DNA of 64,000 nucleotides from Anaerobacillus isosaccharinicus. Lineage in GTDB: Bacteria > Bacillota > Bacilli > Bacillales > Anaerobacillaceae. Positions within the stretch are counted from its first letter, which is position 1, and every line of letters begins with the position of its first letter. This document shows, in pieces, positions 57,057 to 64,000 of this stretch. The stretch spans positions 1,292,164-1,356,163 of the forward strand of contig NZ_CP063356.1 in NCBI RefSeq assembly GCF_001866075.3, read 5' to 3'. The position numbers and the translations under genes are program-made. The notes under the pieces are model-generated. The model had not been told where the DNA came from. It saw nothing but the letters and a program-made list of their open reading frames with translations, and ran no database searches.

Positions 57057-58715
57057 TTATAGTTTAAACGAACTTTTAAGTGAAACAATTCGATTAAAAA
57101 CAAGTTTGCCTTCAGTCGTATACTTCGGATCAACGTTGAAATAACCGTGTCTAAAGAATTGGAATTTGTCATGGCCTTTGGATTCAGCCATATTTGGTTC
57201 GACAAATCCTTTTAAAATCTCCATTGAATTAGGATTAACTTTTTCAAGGAAGTTTTTATCTTCGCCTTCATCTCCTGCATCGTCAAGAATTAATGGCTCA
57301 TATAAGCGAAACTCAGATTCAATCGCATTTGTTGCCTCAACCCAATGAAGTGTTCCTTTTACTTTGCGTCCAGTAAAACCTGACCCACTCTTTGTTTCTG
57401 GGTCATAGGTGCAATGTAGTTCAACGACTTTTCCATTCTCATCTTTAATTACTTCTTCACATTTTATAAAATACGCATGCTTTAAACGTACTTCATTTCC
57501 CGGGAATAAGCGGAAGTATTTATTAGGTGGATTTTCCATAAAATCATCTTGTTCAATATAAATTTCACGTGAAAATGGAATTTTTCGTGAGCCCATTTCT
57601 TCATTTTCAGGGTTAATCTCCGCATCTAACCACTCAACTTGACCTTCTGGGTAGTTTGTAATAACAACTTTTAACGGTTCTAAAACAGCCATAGTCCTAG
57701 GTGCCTTCAGCTTCAAGTCTTCACGAATAAAGTGCTCCAACATTTGTTCGTCAACTGTACTAAATGCACGGGAAACACCAATTTCACGGCAAAATTGACG
57801 GATCGCTTCTGGTGTATAGCCTTTTCTTCTTAAGCCAGAAATGGTTGGCATTCTTGGGTCATCCCAGCCGTCAACAATCTTCTCATCAACGAACTGCTTA
57901 AGCTTTCTTTTACTCATAACCGTATTCGTTAAGTTTAAACGCGCAAACTCATATTGCCTTGGGGTTGATTTCATCTCACATTGTTCAACTACCCAATCAT
58001 AAAATGGACGTTGATCTTCAAACTCTAACGTACAAATCGAATGAGTCACACCTTCAATGGCATCTTCTAATGGGTGTGCAAAAGCATACATCGGATAGAT
58101 GCACCACTTATCACCAGTATTATGATGAATGGTATGAGAAATACGGTAGATAACTGGGTCACGTAAGTTAATATTTGGTGACGCCATATCTATTTTTGCA
58201 CGGAGAACTTTTTCACCATTTTTGAATTGACCATTTTTCATTTTTTCAAAAAGGTCTAAATTTTCTTCTACAGAACGATTTCTAGACGGGCTTTCCTTAC
58301 CTGGCCCAGTTAATGTTCCACGGTAAGCACGAATTTCCTCTTGGGACATATCTTCAACGTAAGCAAGTCCTTTTTTAATAAGTAAAACTGCACGATCATA
58401 CATTTCATCGAAGTAATCAGATGCAAAAAATAAGCCATCCCAATCAAATCCAAGCCATTTCACATCTTCTTTAATTGATTCAACAAACTCTACATCTTCT
58501 TTTAAAGGATTCGTGTCATCAAAACGTAAGTTAGTTTTTCCTTTATACTCATCAGCTAATTCAAAATTAAGGACGATTGATTTTGCATGTCCAATATGTA
58601 AATATCCGTTCGGTTCTGGCGGAAAGCGAGTAACAATTTGATCATATTTTCCTGCTTTTAAATCTTCAACAACTATATGTTTTATAAAGTTAGAACTACT
58701 TGATTTTTTTTCCAT
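57057..58715 (-). CDS. glnS: Glutaminyl-tRNA synthetase
   Basis: A 552-residue class I synthetase. [18 protein letters not shown] has the HIGH motif, [11 protein letters not shown] follows, [13 protein letters not shown] is the KMSKS loop (near 270), and the C-terminal half carries the two beta-barrel anticodon domains. The GlnRS-specific N-terminal arrangement and WLGFDWDG distinguish it from GluRS. Direct GlnRS is uncommon in Bacillaceae, most of which make Gln-tRNA through GatCAB; acquisition by transfer is likely. It has its own terminator. Confidence 0.94.
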   Translation of the reverse strand: MEKKSSSSNFIKHIVVEDLKAGKYDQIVTRFPPEPNGYLHIGHAKSIVLNFELADEYKGKTNLRFDDTNPLKEDVEFVESIKEDVKWLGFDWDGLFFASDYFDEMYDRAVLLIKKGLAYVEDMSQEEIRAYRGTLTGPGKESPSRNRSVEENLDLFEKMKNGQFKNGEKVLRAKIDMASPNINLRDPVIYRISHTIHHNTGDKWCIYPMYAFAHPLEDAIEGVTHSICTLEFEDQRPFYDWVVEQCEMKSTPRQYEFARLNLTNTVMSKRKLKQFVDEKIVDGWDDPRMPTISGLRRKGYTPEAIRQFCREIGVSRAFSTVDEQMLEHFIREDLKLKAPRTMAVLEPLKVVITNYPEGQVEWLDAEINPENEEMGSRKIPFSREIYIEQDDFMENPPNKYFRLFPGNEVRLKHAYFIKCEEVIKDENGKVVELHCTYDPETKSGSGFTGRKVKGTLHWVEATNAIESEFRLYEPLILDDAGDEGEDKNFLEKVNPNSMEILKGFVEPNMAESKGHDKFQFFRHGYFNVDPKYTTEGKLVFNRIVSLKSSFKL

Positions 58716-58956
58716 CTACTACCTACCAACCCTTCTCCAGTCTCAGTCTCTAATTAACATTAATTGTAGTTATATCATAAAAATACAAATATATCTATGT
58801 ATGTATTGTATCTGAGTCTGTACCATAATAAACCCGTTATTTTAATTTTGAGTTCTTCCGTTTTTTGAATATAAAGGAACGATTATTTAACCTAGAAAAG
58901 TCCAACCTATTTAATAGGTCTAATACTGACCAAAACCCAGAAGGAGTGATTAAAAG

Positions 58957-59256
58957 GTGCCAATATTAGAAATTAGTGTTGTTCCAGTCGGTTCAAATAG
59001 TCCTAGCTTTAGCAGTAATGTTTCACAAGCTGTAAATATAATTAAAGAAAAGGGTCTTAACTATCAAGTAACTCCCACAGCGACGGTTATCGAAGGTAGC
59101 TTAGATGAATTAATGGAAGTAGCAAAGCAAATTCACCAAAACGAAATATCAAATGGAACCCAACGTGTCGTGACGAACATCTGCATTGATGATCGGATTG
59201 ACAAGCCAATGACTTTGGAGCATCAAGTTGAGGTGGTTGACGAGTCAACACACTAA
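58957..59256 (+). CDS. Thiamine-binding-type protein (MTH1187/YkoF-like, DUF77)
   Basis: 99 residues. PILEISVVPVGSNSPSFSSN, YQVTPTATVIEGSLDELMEV and RVVTNICIDDRIDKP match the ferredoxin-like DUF77 family, members of which bind thiamine or its precursor HMP. GTG start after AAGGAGTG. No thiamine gene is adjacent, so the ligand is not settled. A short GGGAG/CTCCC hairpin at 59262-59285 may terminate it. Confidence 0.85.
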   Translation: MPILEISVVPVGSNSPSFSSNVSQAVNIIKEKGLNYQVTPTATVIEGSLDELMEVAKQIHQNEISNGTQRVVTNICIDDRIDKPMTLEHQVEVVDESTH

Positions 59257-59386
59257 ATTTTCAGGGAGGAAACTCCCTCCTATTTAAAATTTAAAGCTGT
59301 GTACATCCCCATGCGTTTTTTTAAAACTTGGGGGACTCCATTCAACCAAAGAAGCTGCAATTCCTTTAGGATTTGAAGCTTCTTTT

Positions 59387-59983
59387 TCACAATTCTTCTT
59401 TAAGCTCTTTTGTTAAAAGAATCGCATTGAGGTTTGAACCTATTGCCTGAATAATTGCGCCTATTGTTGTAATAGGTTGACCTTCTTCTTCTCGATCATT
59501 TAATTCATAGGCTCCGCCAACCGCTTCTAATCCAGCTCCTAACGCTTGGATTGCATTTCCAACAGCATAGCCCTCTTCCCCTGCTAATCTATCAGCATAT
59601 GAACTAATTGCCGCTCCCATCGACTGGAAAACATCCCCAATTACTTCAAAAAGTACACCATCATCACCATTTTCCGGATCAAGATACTGCATATAAGCTC
59701 CAACACCTGCTACTCCTGCACCTACCCCATCAATCCAATTACCTGCAAAATTTAGGGGATCATCTGTGGTAACAGTTCCAACTAAAAGCGTTCCAATGGC
59801 CTGAAGCCCTTCACCTATAGCTACCAACTTACTATTGATATTATTAAACCCAGCCAAAGCCCGTAGTTCTCCGTATGCCGATATAATTGTACCTACAGCA
59901 TCAAGCCAGGCCCCTATTAACAACTTTTCATCATCGGTCATCTCTAACCCGAATTTTAACTCATCATTTACCGCCACCTTCAA
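59387..59983 (-). CDS. Glycine/alanine-rich repetitive protein (DUF6944-like)
   Basis: 198 residues made of about six degenerate copies of a 25-35-residue unit with a pattern like IGAWLDAVGTIISAYGELR, IGEGLQAIGTLLVG, IGNWIDGVGAGVAGVGAYMQ (with N-G-N at its start), IQALGAGLEAVGGAYEL, IQAIGSNLNAILL. Each unit is a short amphipathic helix with G-x-x-x-G-like spacing. Such repetitive proteins (I recall them as DUF6944) occur in Bacillus; function unknown. The start is unclear: TTG at 59983 or GTG at 59977, both with weak sites. Confidence 0.7.
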   Translation of the reverse strand: MKVAVNDELKFGLEMTDDEKLLIGAWLDAVGTIISAYGELRALAGFNNINSKLVAIGEGLQAIGTLLVGTVTTDDPLNFAGNWIDGVGAGVAGVGAYMQYLDPENGDDGVLFEVIGDVFQSMGAAISSYADRLAGEEGYAVGNAIQALGAGLEAVGGAYELNDREEEGQPITTIGAIIQAIGSNLNAILLTKELKEEL

Positions 59984-60130
59984 TCACACCAATCTAAAAT
60001 ATGCTTCAATAATATTCATATTCCAACCTAATACATTGAGTGAAGTCAAATGCTTATTGTTTCTTAAAAAACGGAGGAATAGCGTACAAACTATGAATAA
60101 TTCCTCTTCCCTTTCATACATCAATAAAAG

Positions 60131-61535
60131 CACTAGTGTTGCATAAAATTTGACTGAATTTTCAGTCTTAAGGTTTTTCCTGTTTAGAGCCAAAAAAGTA
60201 AATACCTAAGCAAAGGTGGCTCCATCCATTTGGCATTTATTTACAATTAAACATTAGGGACGACGACAGTTTGTTTATTATGGAACGGCTTTTCCTTCAA
60301 TTTTTCGAAGCCAGATATGTGCTGGCTTCCACAAGGCCGCTTTTAAGTAGCGACTAATTTGTAAGGTTTTTCGCTTGCTTTTCGTTTCGTGCTGAGCTAG
60401 AACATGTAGGCAAAAAACAATTAATGCGATAAACACTTGATTGTGGATTGCCCATTCGCTTTGACCGTAGAACTTTTTGATGCTGAGATGCTGTTTGATC
60501 CATTTGAAAAACAACTCAATCGCCCAACGTGACTTATACATCTCAGAAATTTCTTCAGCACTTAAATCAAACCGATTTGTGATTAAATGAAGTTCATTTC
60601 CTTTTGAATCAATTACTTTTAAAAGGCGAAAGTAGTTTTCAGCACGTTTTTGTGGTGTTCCAATTAAGATCATTTGATCCGATAAAACAGCCGAACTTTC
60701 TGGGAGTTTAAATTCGTAAACTTCCCGTATAACTGCGTTTTTACGTAGTCTAGAAAGAAAAAAGTAGCCTTCATCAGTCATGCGATCAAAGCGCTCATAA
60801 TCAAGATAACCGCGGTCAAATACATACATGCATTCTCTGTCATCTACCATGATTTCTAGTTGACCACGATCATGTTCCTTTGCCGTTGTTATCACAGCCT
60901 TTTCAGGGTAGGAAATCCCTTTTTCCATAAAAACAAGGCGCAAATGTAGCTTTACCCCCGCTTTTGTTTTGCGGAACTTTGCCCATTTGTGATTGGTTAA
61001 ATTAAGTGGCAATGTGCTTGAATCAATGATCTTTAGCGGCATGATTAGCTTGGTGTAGTGTGTTTTCGCATGGATTTTCGAGACTAAATCCAGAAAAAGC
61101 CTTTGAAATAGATCTGGATTCATGCCATTCAAACGCCGTGAGAGCTGAGAGATACTGATCGAATCAAGGTTGACACCTTTTTGAAGCTGGTCATCAAAAA
61201 GACAGTCACTCAGCGCATGAAGACTTTCTACTTCTTCGAGCTGGGCGTAGAGTAATAATTTTAAAAATGATTCCGTCGTAAGTTTTTTCGTGTAGAAATC
61301 TAATTTCAATGTTTTCACCTGATCATCAAATAATTCGAGATTTATTGGTGAAAACCATTGTCCAAATGAAGTTTTTCGTGTAATCTTATCCATGTGATTG
61401 TTCCTTTATTATTGGATTTGGACGGGATTACCACCTGACTTATCCATTATAAAGGACTTTTTTTATGCACGGAAGTAAATAATTGAACATTTTGAGTATT
61501 TTTAATAGTGGAATTTAATTAATGCAACACTAGTG
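60131..61535 (-). mobile_element. IS4-family insertion sequence, IS4Bsu1-like, complete
   Basis: 1,405 bp with 14-bp terminal inverted repeats CACTAGTGTTGCAT, flanked by a perfect 9-bp target duplication CAATAAAAG (60122-60130 and 61536-61544). The transposase frame is intact. The element sits 26 bp before the ribosome site of the coiled-coil gene at 61571 and so probably separates it from its promoter. Confidence 0.93.
60278..61393 (-). CDS. IS4-family transposase (IS4Bsu1 group)
   Basis: A 371-residue DDE transposase, very similar as I recall it to the transposase of B. subtilis IS4Bsu1 (start MDKxTRKTSFGQWFSPINL, end LRKIEGKA). First Asp in KIIDSSTLPLNL, second in YVFDRGYLDYERFD, and the Y-(2)-R-(3)-E-(6)-K signature in MYKSRWAIELFFKWIKQ. 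Intact. Confidence 0.95.
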   Translation of the reverse strand: MDKITRKTSFGQWFSPINLELFDDQVKTLKLDFYTKKLTTESFLKLLLYAQLEEVESLHALSDCLFDDQLQKGVNLDSISISQLSRRLNGMNPDLFQRLFLDLVSKIHAKTHYTKLIMPLKIIDSSTLPLNLTNHKWAKFRKTKAGVKLHLRLVFMEKGISYPEKAVITTAKEHDRGQLEIMVDDRECMYVFDRGYLDYERFDRMTDEGYFFLSRLRKNAVIREVYEFKLPESSAVLSDQMILIGTPQKRAENYFRLLKVIDSKGNELHLITNRFDLSAEEISEMYKSRWAIELFFKWIKQHLSIKKFYGQSEWAIHNQVFIALIVFCLHVLAQHETKSKRKTLQISRYLKAALWKPAHIWLRKIEGKAVP

Positions 61536-61570
61536 CAATAAAAGGAACAATTTATTTTGGGGGTAAAAAA

Positions 61571-61870
61571 ATGACTGAAGAAAGAATGATAAATATTGAA
61601 ACGCGTCTAAACAAATTGGAAAAAGATCGAAAGCACATGGTTGAACATATACATGAACTCCAAATAATTATTGAGAAGTTAAACCAGACACCACCAATTA
61701 ATCAAAATTATCAACAATCTACTAATCCAAAGGTTGAATACTTAACCATTGCTAACGAACAAATGTTTAAACAAAACCAACGCTTACGGGAATATATTGA
61801 AGACTGTATTAGAGGTGACAAAAAGCTAGACCAAAAAGGATACTTGATAGCGTTAAGTGGGGGAGAATGA
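61571..61870 (+). CDS. Coiled-coil hypothetical protein
   Basis: 99 residues. Residues 5-40 form a heptad coiled coil (MINIETRLNKLEKDRKHMVE, HIHELQIIIEKL), followed by a polar Asn/Gln linker and a second helix (QMFKQNQRLREYIEDCIRGD). Function unknown. GGGGG ribosome site. The IS4-family element lies just upstream, so expression may now depend on promoters in the element or be lost. Confidence 0.7.
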   Translation: MTEERMINIETRLNKLEKDRKHMVEHIHELQIIIEKLNQTPPINQNYQQSTNPKVEYLTIANEQMFKQNQRLREYIEDCIRGDKKLDQKGYLIALSGGE

Positions 61871-62187
61871 CATGAAAAGGTTGTCCAAACTCATGTAAAC
61901 GTCACTCCAGAACGATATTACATATATCGTTCCTGAAGTGAGCTGTCACATATGGGACAGCCTCCATGGTTATTTCTTCTTTTCTTTCTAGGCTTCTTTT
62001 TGAGGACGTTTAGAACTTCTAAAAACAGTCATGAGGATTTAGCTTAATACGTCTCCCAAAGTTACATAATTGCAGTAAACAAAAAACCAATAAGTCCAGT
62101 CTACTTGGCTGGGCTTATTGGTTTTAGTTGAGGGTAAAAATTTGCCTTATCTTTTTAACGCTCTTCAAAGAGTTTACTAGAATTTCG
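61871..62187. other. Hairpin-rich gap before the GGDEF gene
   Basis: 317 bp without a gene. Contains an imperfect 16-bp inverted repeat (CACTCCAGAACGATA / TATCGTTCCTGAAGTG, 61904-61940), a GCTGTC...GACAGC dyad (61950-61970) followed by T-rich DNA that may terminate the coiled-coil gene, and the GGDEF gene terminator. Confidence 0.6.
62081..62128 (-). terminator. GGDEF gene terminator
   Basis: AAAACCAATAAGCCCAG, loop, CTGGACTTATTGGTTTTTTG on the minus strand; 60 bp after the stop. Confidence 0.85.
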
Positions 62188-63276
62188 TTATCCACTTTGC
62201 AGTTCTTGTTTATGTATAATTCGGTTACGTCCCTGCCGTTTTGCTTCATATAAAAGCTTATCGGCGTTATCAATTAACTCGATCGGTTCCTGGTCACCAT
62301 TTTTACAGCACCCAAAACTCATCGTGATCGAAAATCTCCCTTCATGATAGTCATGGATTTCTTCAGAAACCTTTTGCTTCAAGTTTTCTAGCAGTGTCAC
62401 TACGGTATTATACTCATCAGTATAGAGGAGTATAGCAAACTCTTCCCCACCATAGCGAAAGACGGTTCCAACACTTGGTGGTGTATTCATACTAAGTATT
62501 TTAGCCACCTTTTTTAAAACGAGGTCTCCGACAACGTGACCGTATTTATCATTAATTTTCTTAAACTCATCGATATCAGCAAATACAAGATAAAAAGCGT
62601 TATTTTTCTCTTTTGCTACTCTTAGCTGCTCTTGAAAAGAACGATGATTATGTAAATTAGTAAGGTGATCCTTATTTGCCAAGTTCTCGAATACGTTTTT
62701 TTCAGTGAATAGTTTTCGCTCTCTAGAAACAACAATACCTCCTAAAAAGCCGAGCAGTAATAAAAATGCCAGTTGTGTTGAATAAGTCATATAATCAAAA
62801 GAATTTTCCATACGTCCCTGAAGGACAAAAACAACTGTATACCCTACCATAAACAAAAGTGAAGCCACCATACCACCGATAAACTTCCAATAGACAGTTA
62901 CATGCAAAATAATTAAATAAACGATCGGGATAAGCGGACTATATATTCCGCCCGTTAAAGCGATTAAAGCAAAATAAGAGATATAATCTAAAAATGGCCC
63001 ACCTTTTGTCATTGTTCTATATAATGTTGAATTTTCATGTGCCATATGTAAACAAAAATCTGATAAAGCCATATAAATAACACCAAAGATTACTAGTATT
63101 AAAAATAAGTATAAATATAAGTCCACTGGATTACTCTTATGCTGGTTGTAAAAAACAAGAATAGATAACATAAGAAAAAACCATCGTAACGAAGAGAAGA
63201 TGATTTCAAGGACATGGTCTGACTGATGAGATTGCTTTATTAGCTTTATCATTTTACTCAGCTTACTCACTCCCAT
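62188..63276 (-). CDS. Membrane-bound diguanylate cyclase (GGDEF)
   Basis: 362 residues. About six to seven membrane helices (residues 25-195), a short linker, then a GGDEF domain with substrate motifs NKDHLTNLHNHRSF, ADIDEFKKINDKYGHVVGD and active-site RYGGEEFAIL. It should make c-di-GMP from two GTP. No RxxD inhibitory site is present at the usual place before GGEEF. No EAL domain. The signal sensed by the membrane part is unknown. A longer N-terminus including MGVSKLSK is used; MIKLIKQS nine residues on is an alternative start. Confidence 0.9.
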   Translation of the reverse strand: MGVSKLSKMIKLIKQSHQSDHVLEIIFSSLRWFFLMLSILVFYNQHKSNPVDLYLYLFLILVIFGVIYMALSDFCLHMAHENSTLYRTMTKGGPFLDYISYFALIALTGGIYSPLIPIVYLIILHVTVYWKFIGGMVASLLFMVGYTVVFVLQGRMENSFDYMTYSTQLAFLLLLGFLGGIVVSRERKLFTEKNVFENLANKDHLTNLHNHRSFQEQLRVAKEKNNAFYLVFADIDEFKKINDKYGHVVGDLVLKKVAKILSMNTPPSVGTVFRYGGEEFAILLYTDEYNTVVTLLENLKQKVSEEIHDYHEGRFSITMSFGCCKNGDQEPIELIDNADKLLYEAKRQGRNRIIHKQELQSG

Positions 63277-63426
63277 CTTCCAGTATCCATCACCTAAATT
63301 ATAAGGTTATTAGCATATTTTGTAAATCAAAACGTTATCAATATTTGGAATAAAAGCCCTTTTATTGAATTCTACACAAAAAAGCCATAAGTTCAGTCAA
63401 CATGACTATACTTATGGTTAGAACTT

Positions 63427-63783
63427 TTATTTATATAGCACTTTCTCTACGTTGTACTTCGCCTTAAGTTCATTAATAATATACGTTTCGTAAATTTCTC
63501 TATAAACAGGATTTTCCTCAATACAAACCGCAATTTTAGTTACTTCTTCTCTATGGTTTTTGATGACAGATACAGTATCCTCAAAATGCTTTTTAATTCT
63601 AGGTCTTAACTTCCTAGCTTTACCTACAAATAGTAGCTCTTCATTTTTATTATAGAACATAAAAATACCACCCTTATCTCTAGGTATCAGGTGAAACTCA
63701 GTAAACCCATAAATATTACTTAACTCCGGAGAGTCCTTTTTTGTAATCGTAACATCCGGGGTTGGGATCGTTATATTAATCAC
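63427..63783 (-). CDS. Small GIY-YIG-domain protein (UvrC-N-like)
   Basis: 118 residues. The core GGIFMFYNKNEELLFVGKARKL followed by RPRIKKHFED matches the N-terminal nuclease domain of UvrC and YurQ-like proteins of Bacillus, with GIF-MFY in place of GIY and FVG in place of YIG; an Arg and a Glu of the active site (KHFED; EIYETYIINELKAKYN) seem kept. Possibly a nuclease in DNA repair; activity is unproven. Confidence 0.82.
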   Translation of the reverse strand: MINITIPTPDVTITKKDSPELSNIYGFTEFHLIPRDKGGIFMFYNKNEELLFVGKARKLRPRIKKHFEDTVSVIKNHREEVTKIAVCIEENPVYREIYETYIINELKAKYNVEKVLYK

Positions 63784-63785
63784 GT

Positions 63786-63968
63786 TTGATCACTTCCTCT
63801 TTCTATGTTGCTGAAAATACTATCACAAATCTTCATCAAATGCCATTTTGTCAGCTGATACCTCAAACTAACGGACAATGGTATTTTTTATACGGTACAG
63901 AGATTACACAACCATTTGAAATTGAAGTTGTAGAAAACCGTCTAATGAACAACAATAGCAACAGGTGA
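63786..63968 (+). CDS. Possible small hypothetical protein
   Basis: A 60-codon frame whose second half looks protein-like (QLIPQTNGQWYFLYGTEITQ then PFEIEVVENRLMNNNSNR) although no ribosome site precedes the ATG, which abuts the divergent GIY-YIG start. It may be the remains of a longer gene. Weak support. Confidence 0.3.
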   Translation: MITSSFYVAENTITNLHQMPFCQLIPQTNGQWYFLYGTEITQPFEIEVVENRLMNNNSNR

Positions 63969-64000
63969 TGTCAGGCCCCTATTTTAGTTTAATTTCTTTG

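Overview
The window is a low-GC chromosomal segment of an endospore-forming Bacillaceae bacterium. Gene order follows the ywj-ywi-ywh-ywg-ywf-ywd part of the Bacillus subtilis chromosome: glpX, murA2, tal, fbaA, spo0F, pyrG, rpoE, fadF, cls, argS, ywiB, speB, speE, pbpG, ywhD, ywhB, ywgA, ywfO, lipL, pta, hemQ, cwlJ, gerQ, ywdK, ywdI, ung. Sporulation genes (spo0F, cwlJ, gerQ, pbpG) and AGGAGG-type ribosome sites agree. A relative of the alkaliphilic or anaerobic bacilli is my guess; the genus cannot be fixed from this sequence. I see no tRNA, rRNA, CRISPR array or prophage.

Layout. 1-7.7 kb: central carbon metabolism, cell wall, phosphorelay, CTP synthase with an apparent CTP-sensing attenuator, and RNA polymerase delta. 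8-19.3 kb: an acyl-CoA degradation block on the minus strand (fused isobutyryl-CoA mutase IcmF, a TetR regulator, two acyl-CoA dehydrogenases, 3-hydroxybutyryl-CoA dehydrogenase, thiolase, FadF electron carrier). 19.4-24 kb: cardiolipin synthase, a P1B-4 metal ATPase, a hydrolase and a small XapX membrane protein. 24-31.6 kb: argS-ywiB, speE-speB (spermidine), pbpG, ywhD, ywhB. 31.6-33.3 kb: an IS1182-family element sitting in the ywhB terminator. 33.4-44.8 kb: ywgA/ywfO, lipL, pta, a TetR-FadH-enoyl-CoA hydratase set, hemQ, germination genes cwlJ-gerQ and small conserved genes. 45-49.5 kb: a histidine kinase broken by one in-frame TGA, an mmsB-type dehydrogenase, ung and a NUDIX hydrolase. 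50-55 kb: glyS behind a T-box, a fructokinase-like gene and cshA. 56-64 kb: PHP phosphatase, glnS, a thiamine-binding-type protein, a glycine/alanine-rich repetitive protein, an IS4Bsu1-like element, a coiled-coil protein, a GGDEF cyclase and a small GIY-YIG protein.

The most unusual feature is the repeat content. About 17 copies of an inverted repeat, whose arms are built of 7-bp units (TGTAGAA or TGTAAAA) around a GCTTCGAAGC-like core, fill gaps between genes. They often run exactly from the stop codon of one gene to the ribosome-binding site of the next, and in two genes they supply the stop codon. A variant subfamily uses TGTAGAG in both arms. Four other repeat types occur: a 124-bp tandem duplication, GGGGTCAGACCCC/GTGGACA elements, TATCGGACAT elements and a MITE-like unit inside the glyS leader.

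All functional calls rest on motifs, family knowledge and synteny read by eye; no database search was run.
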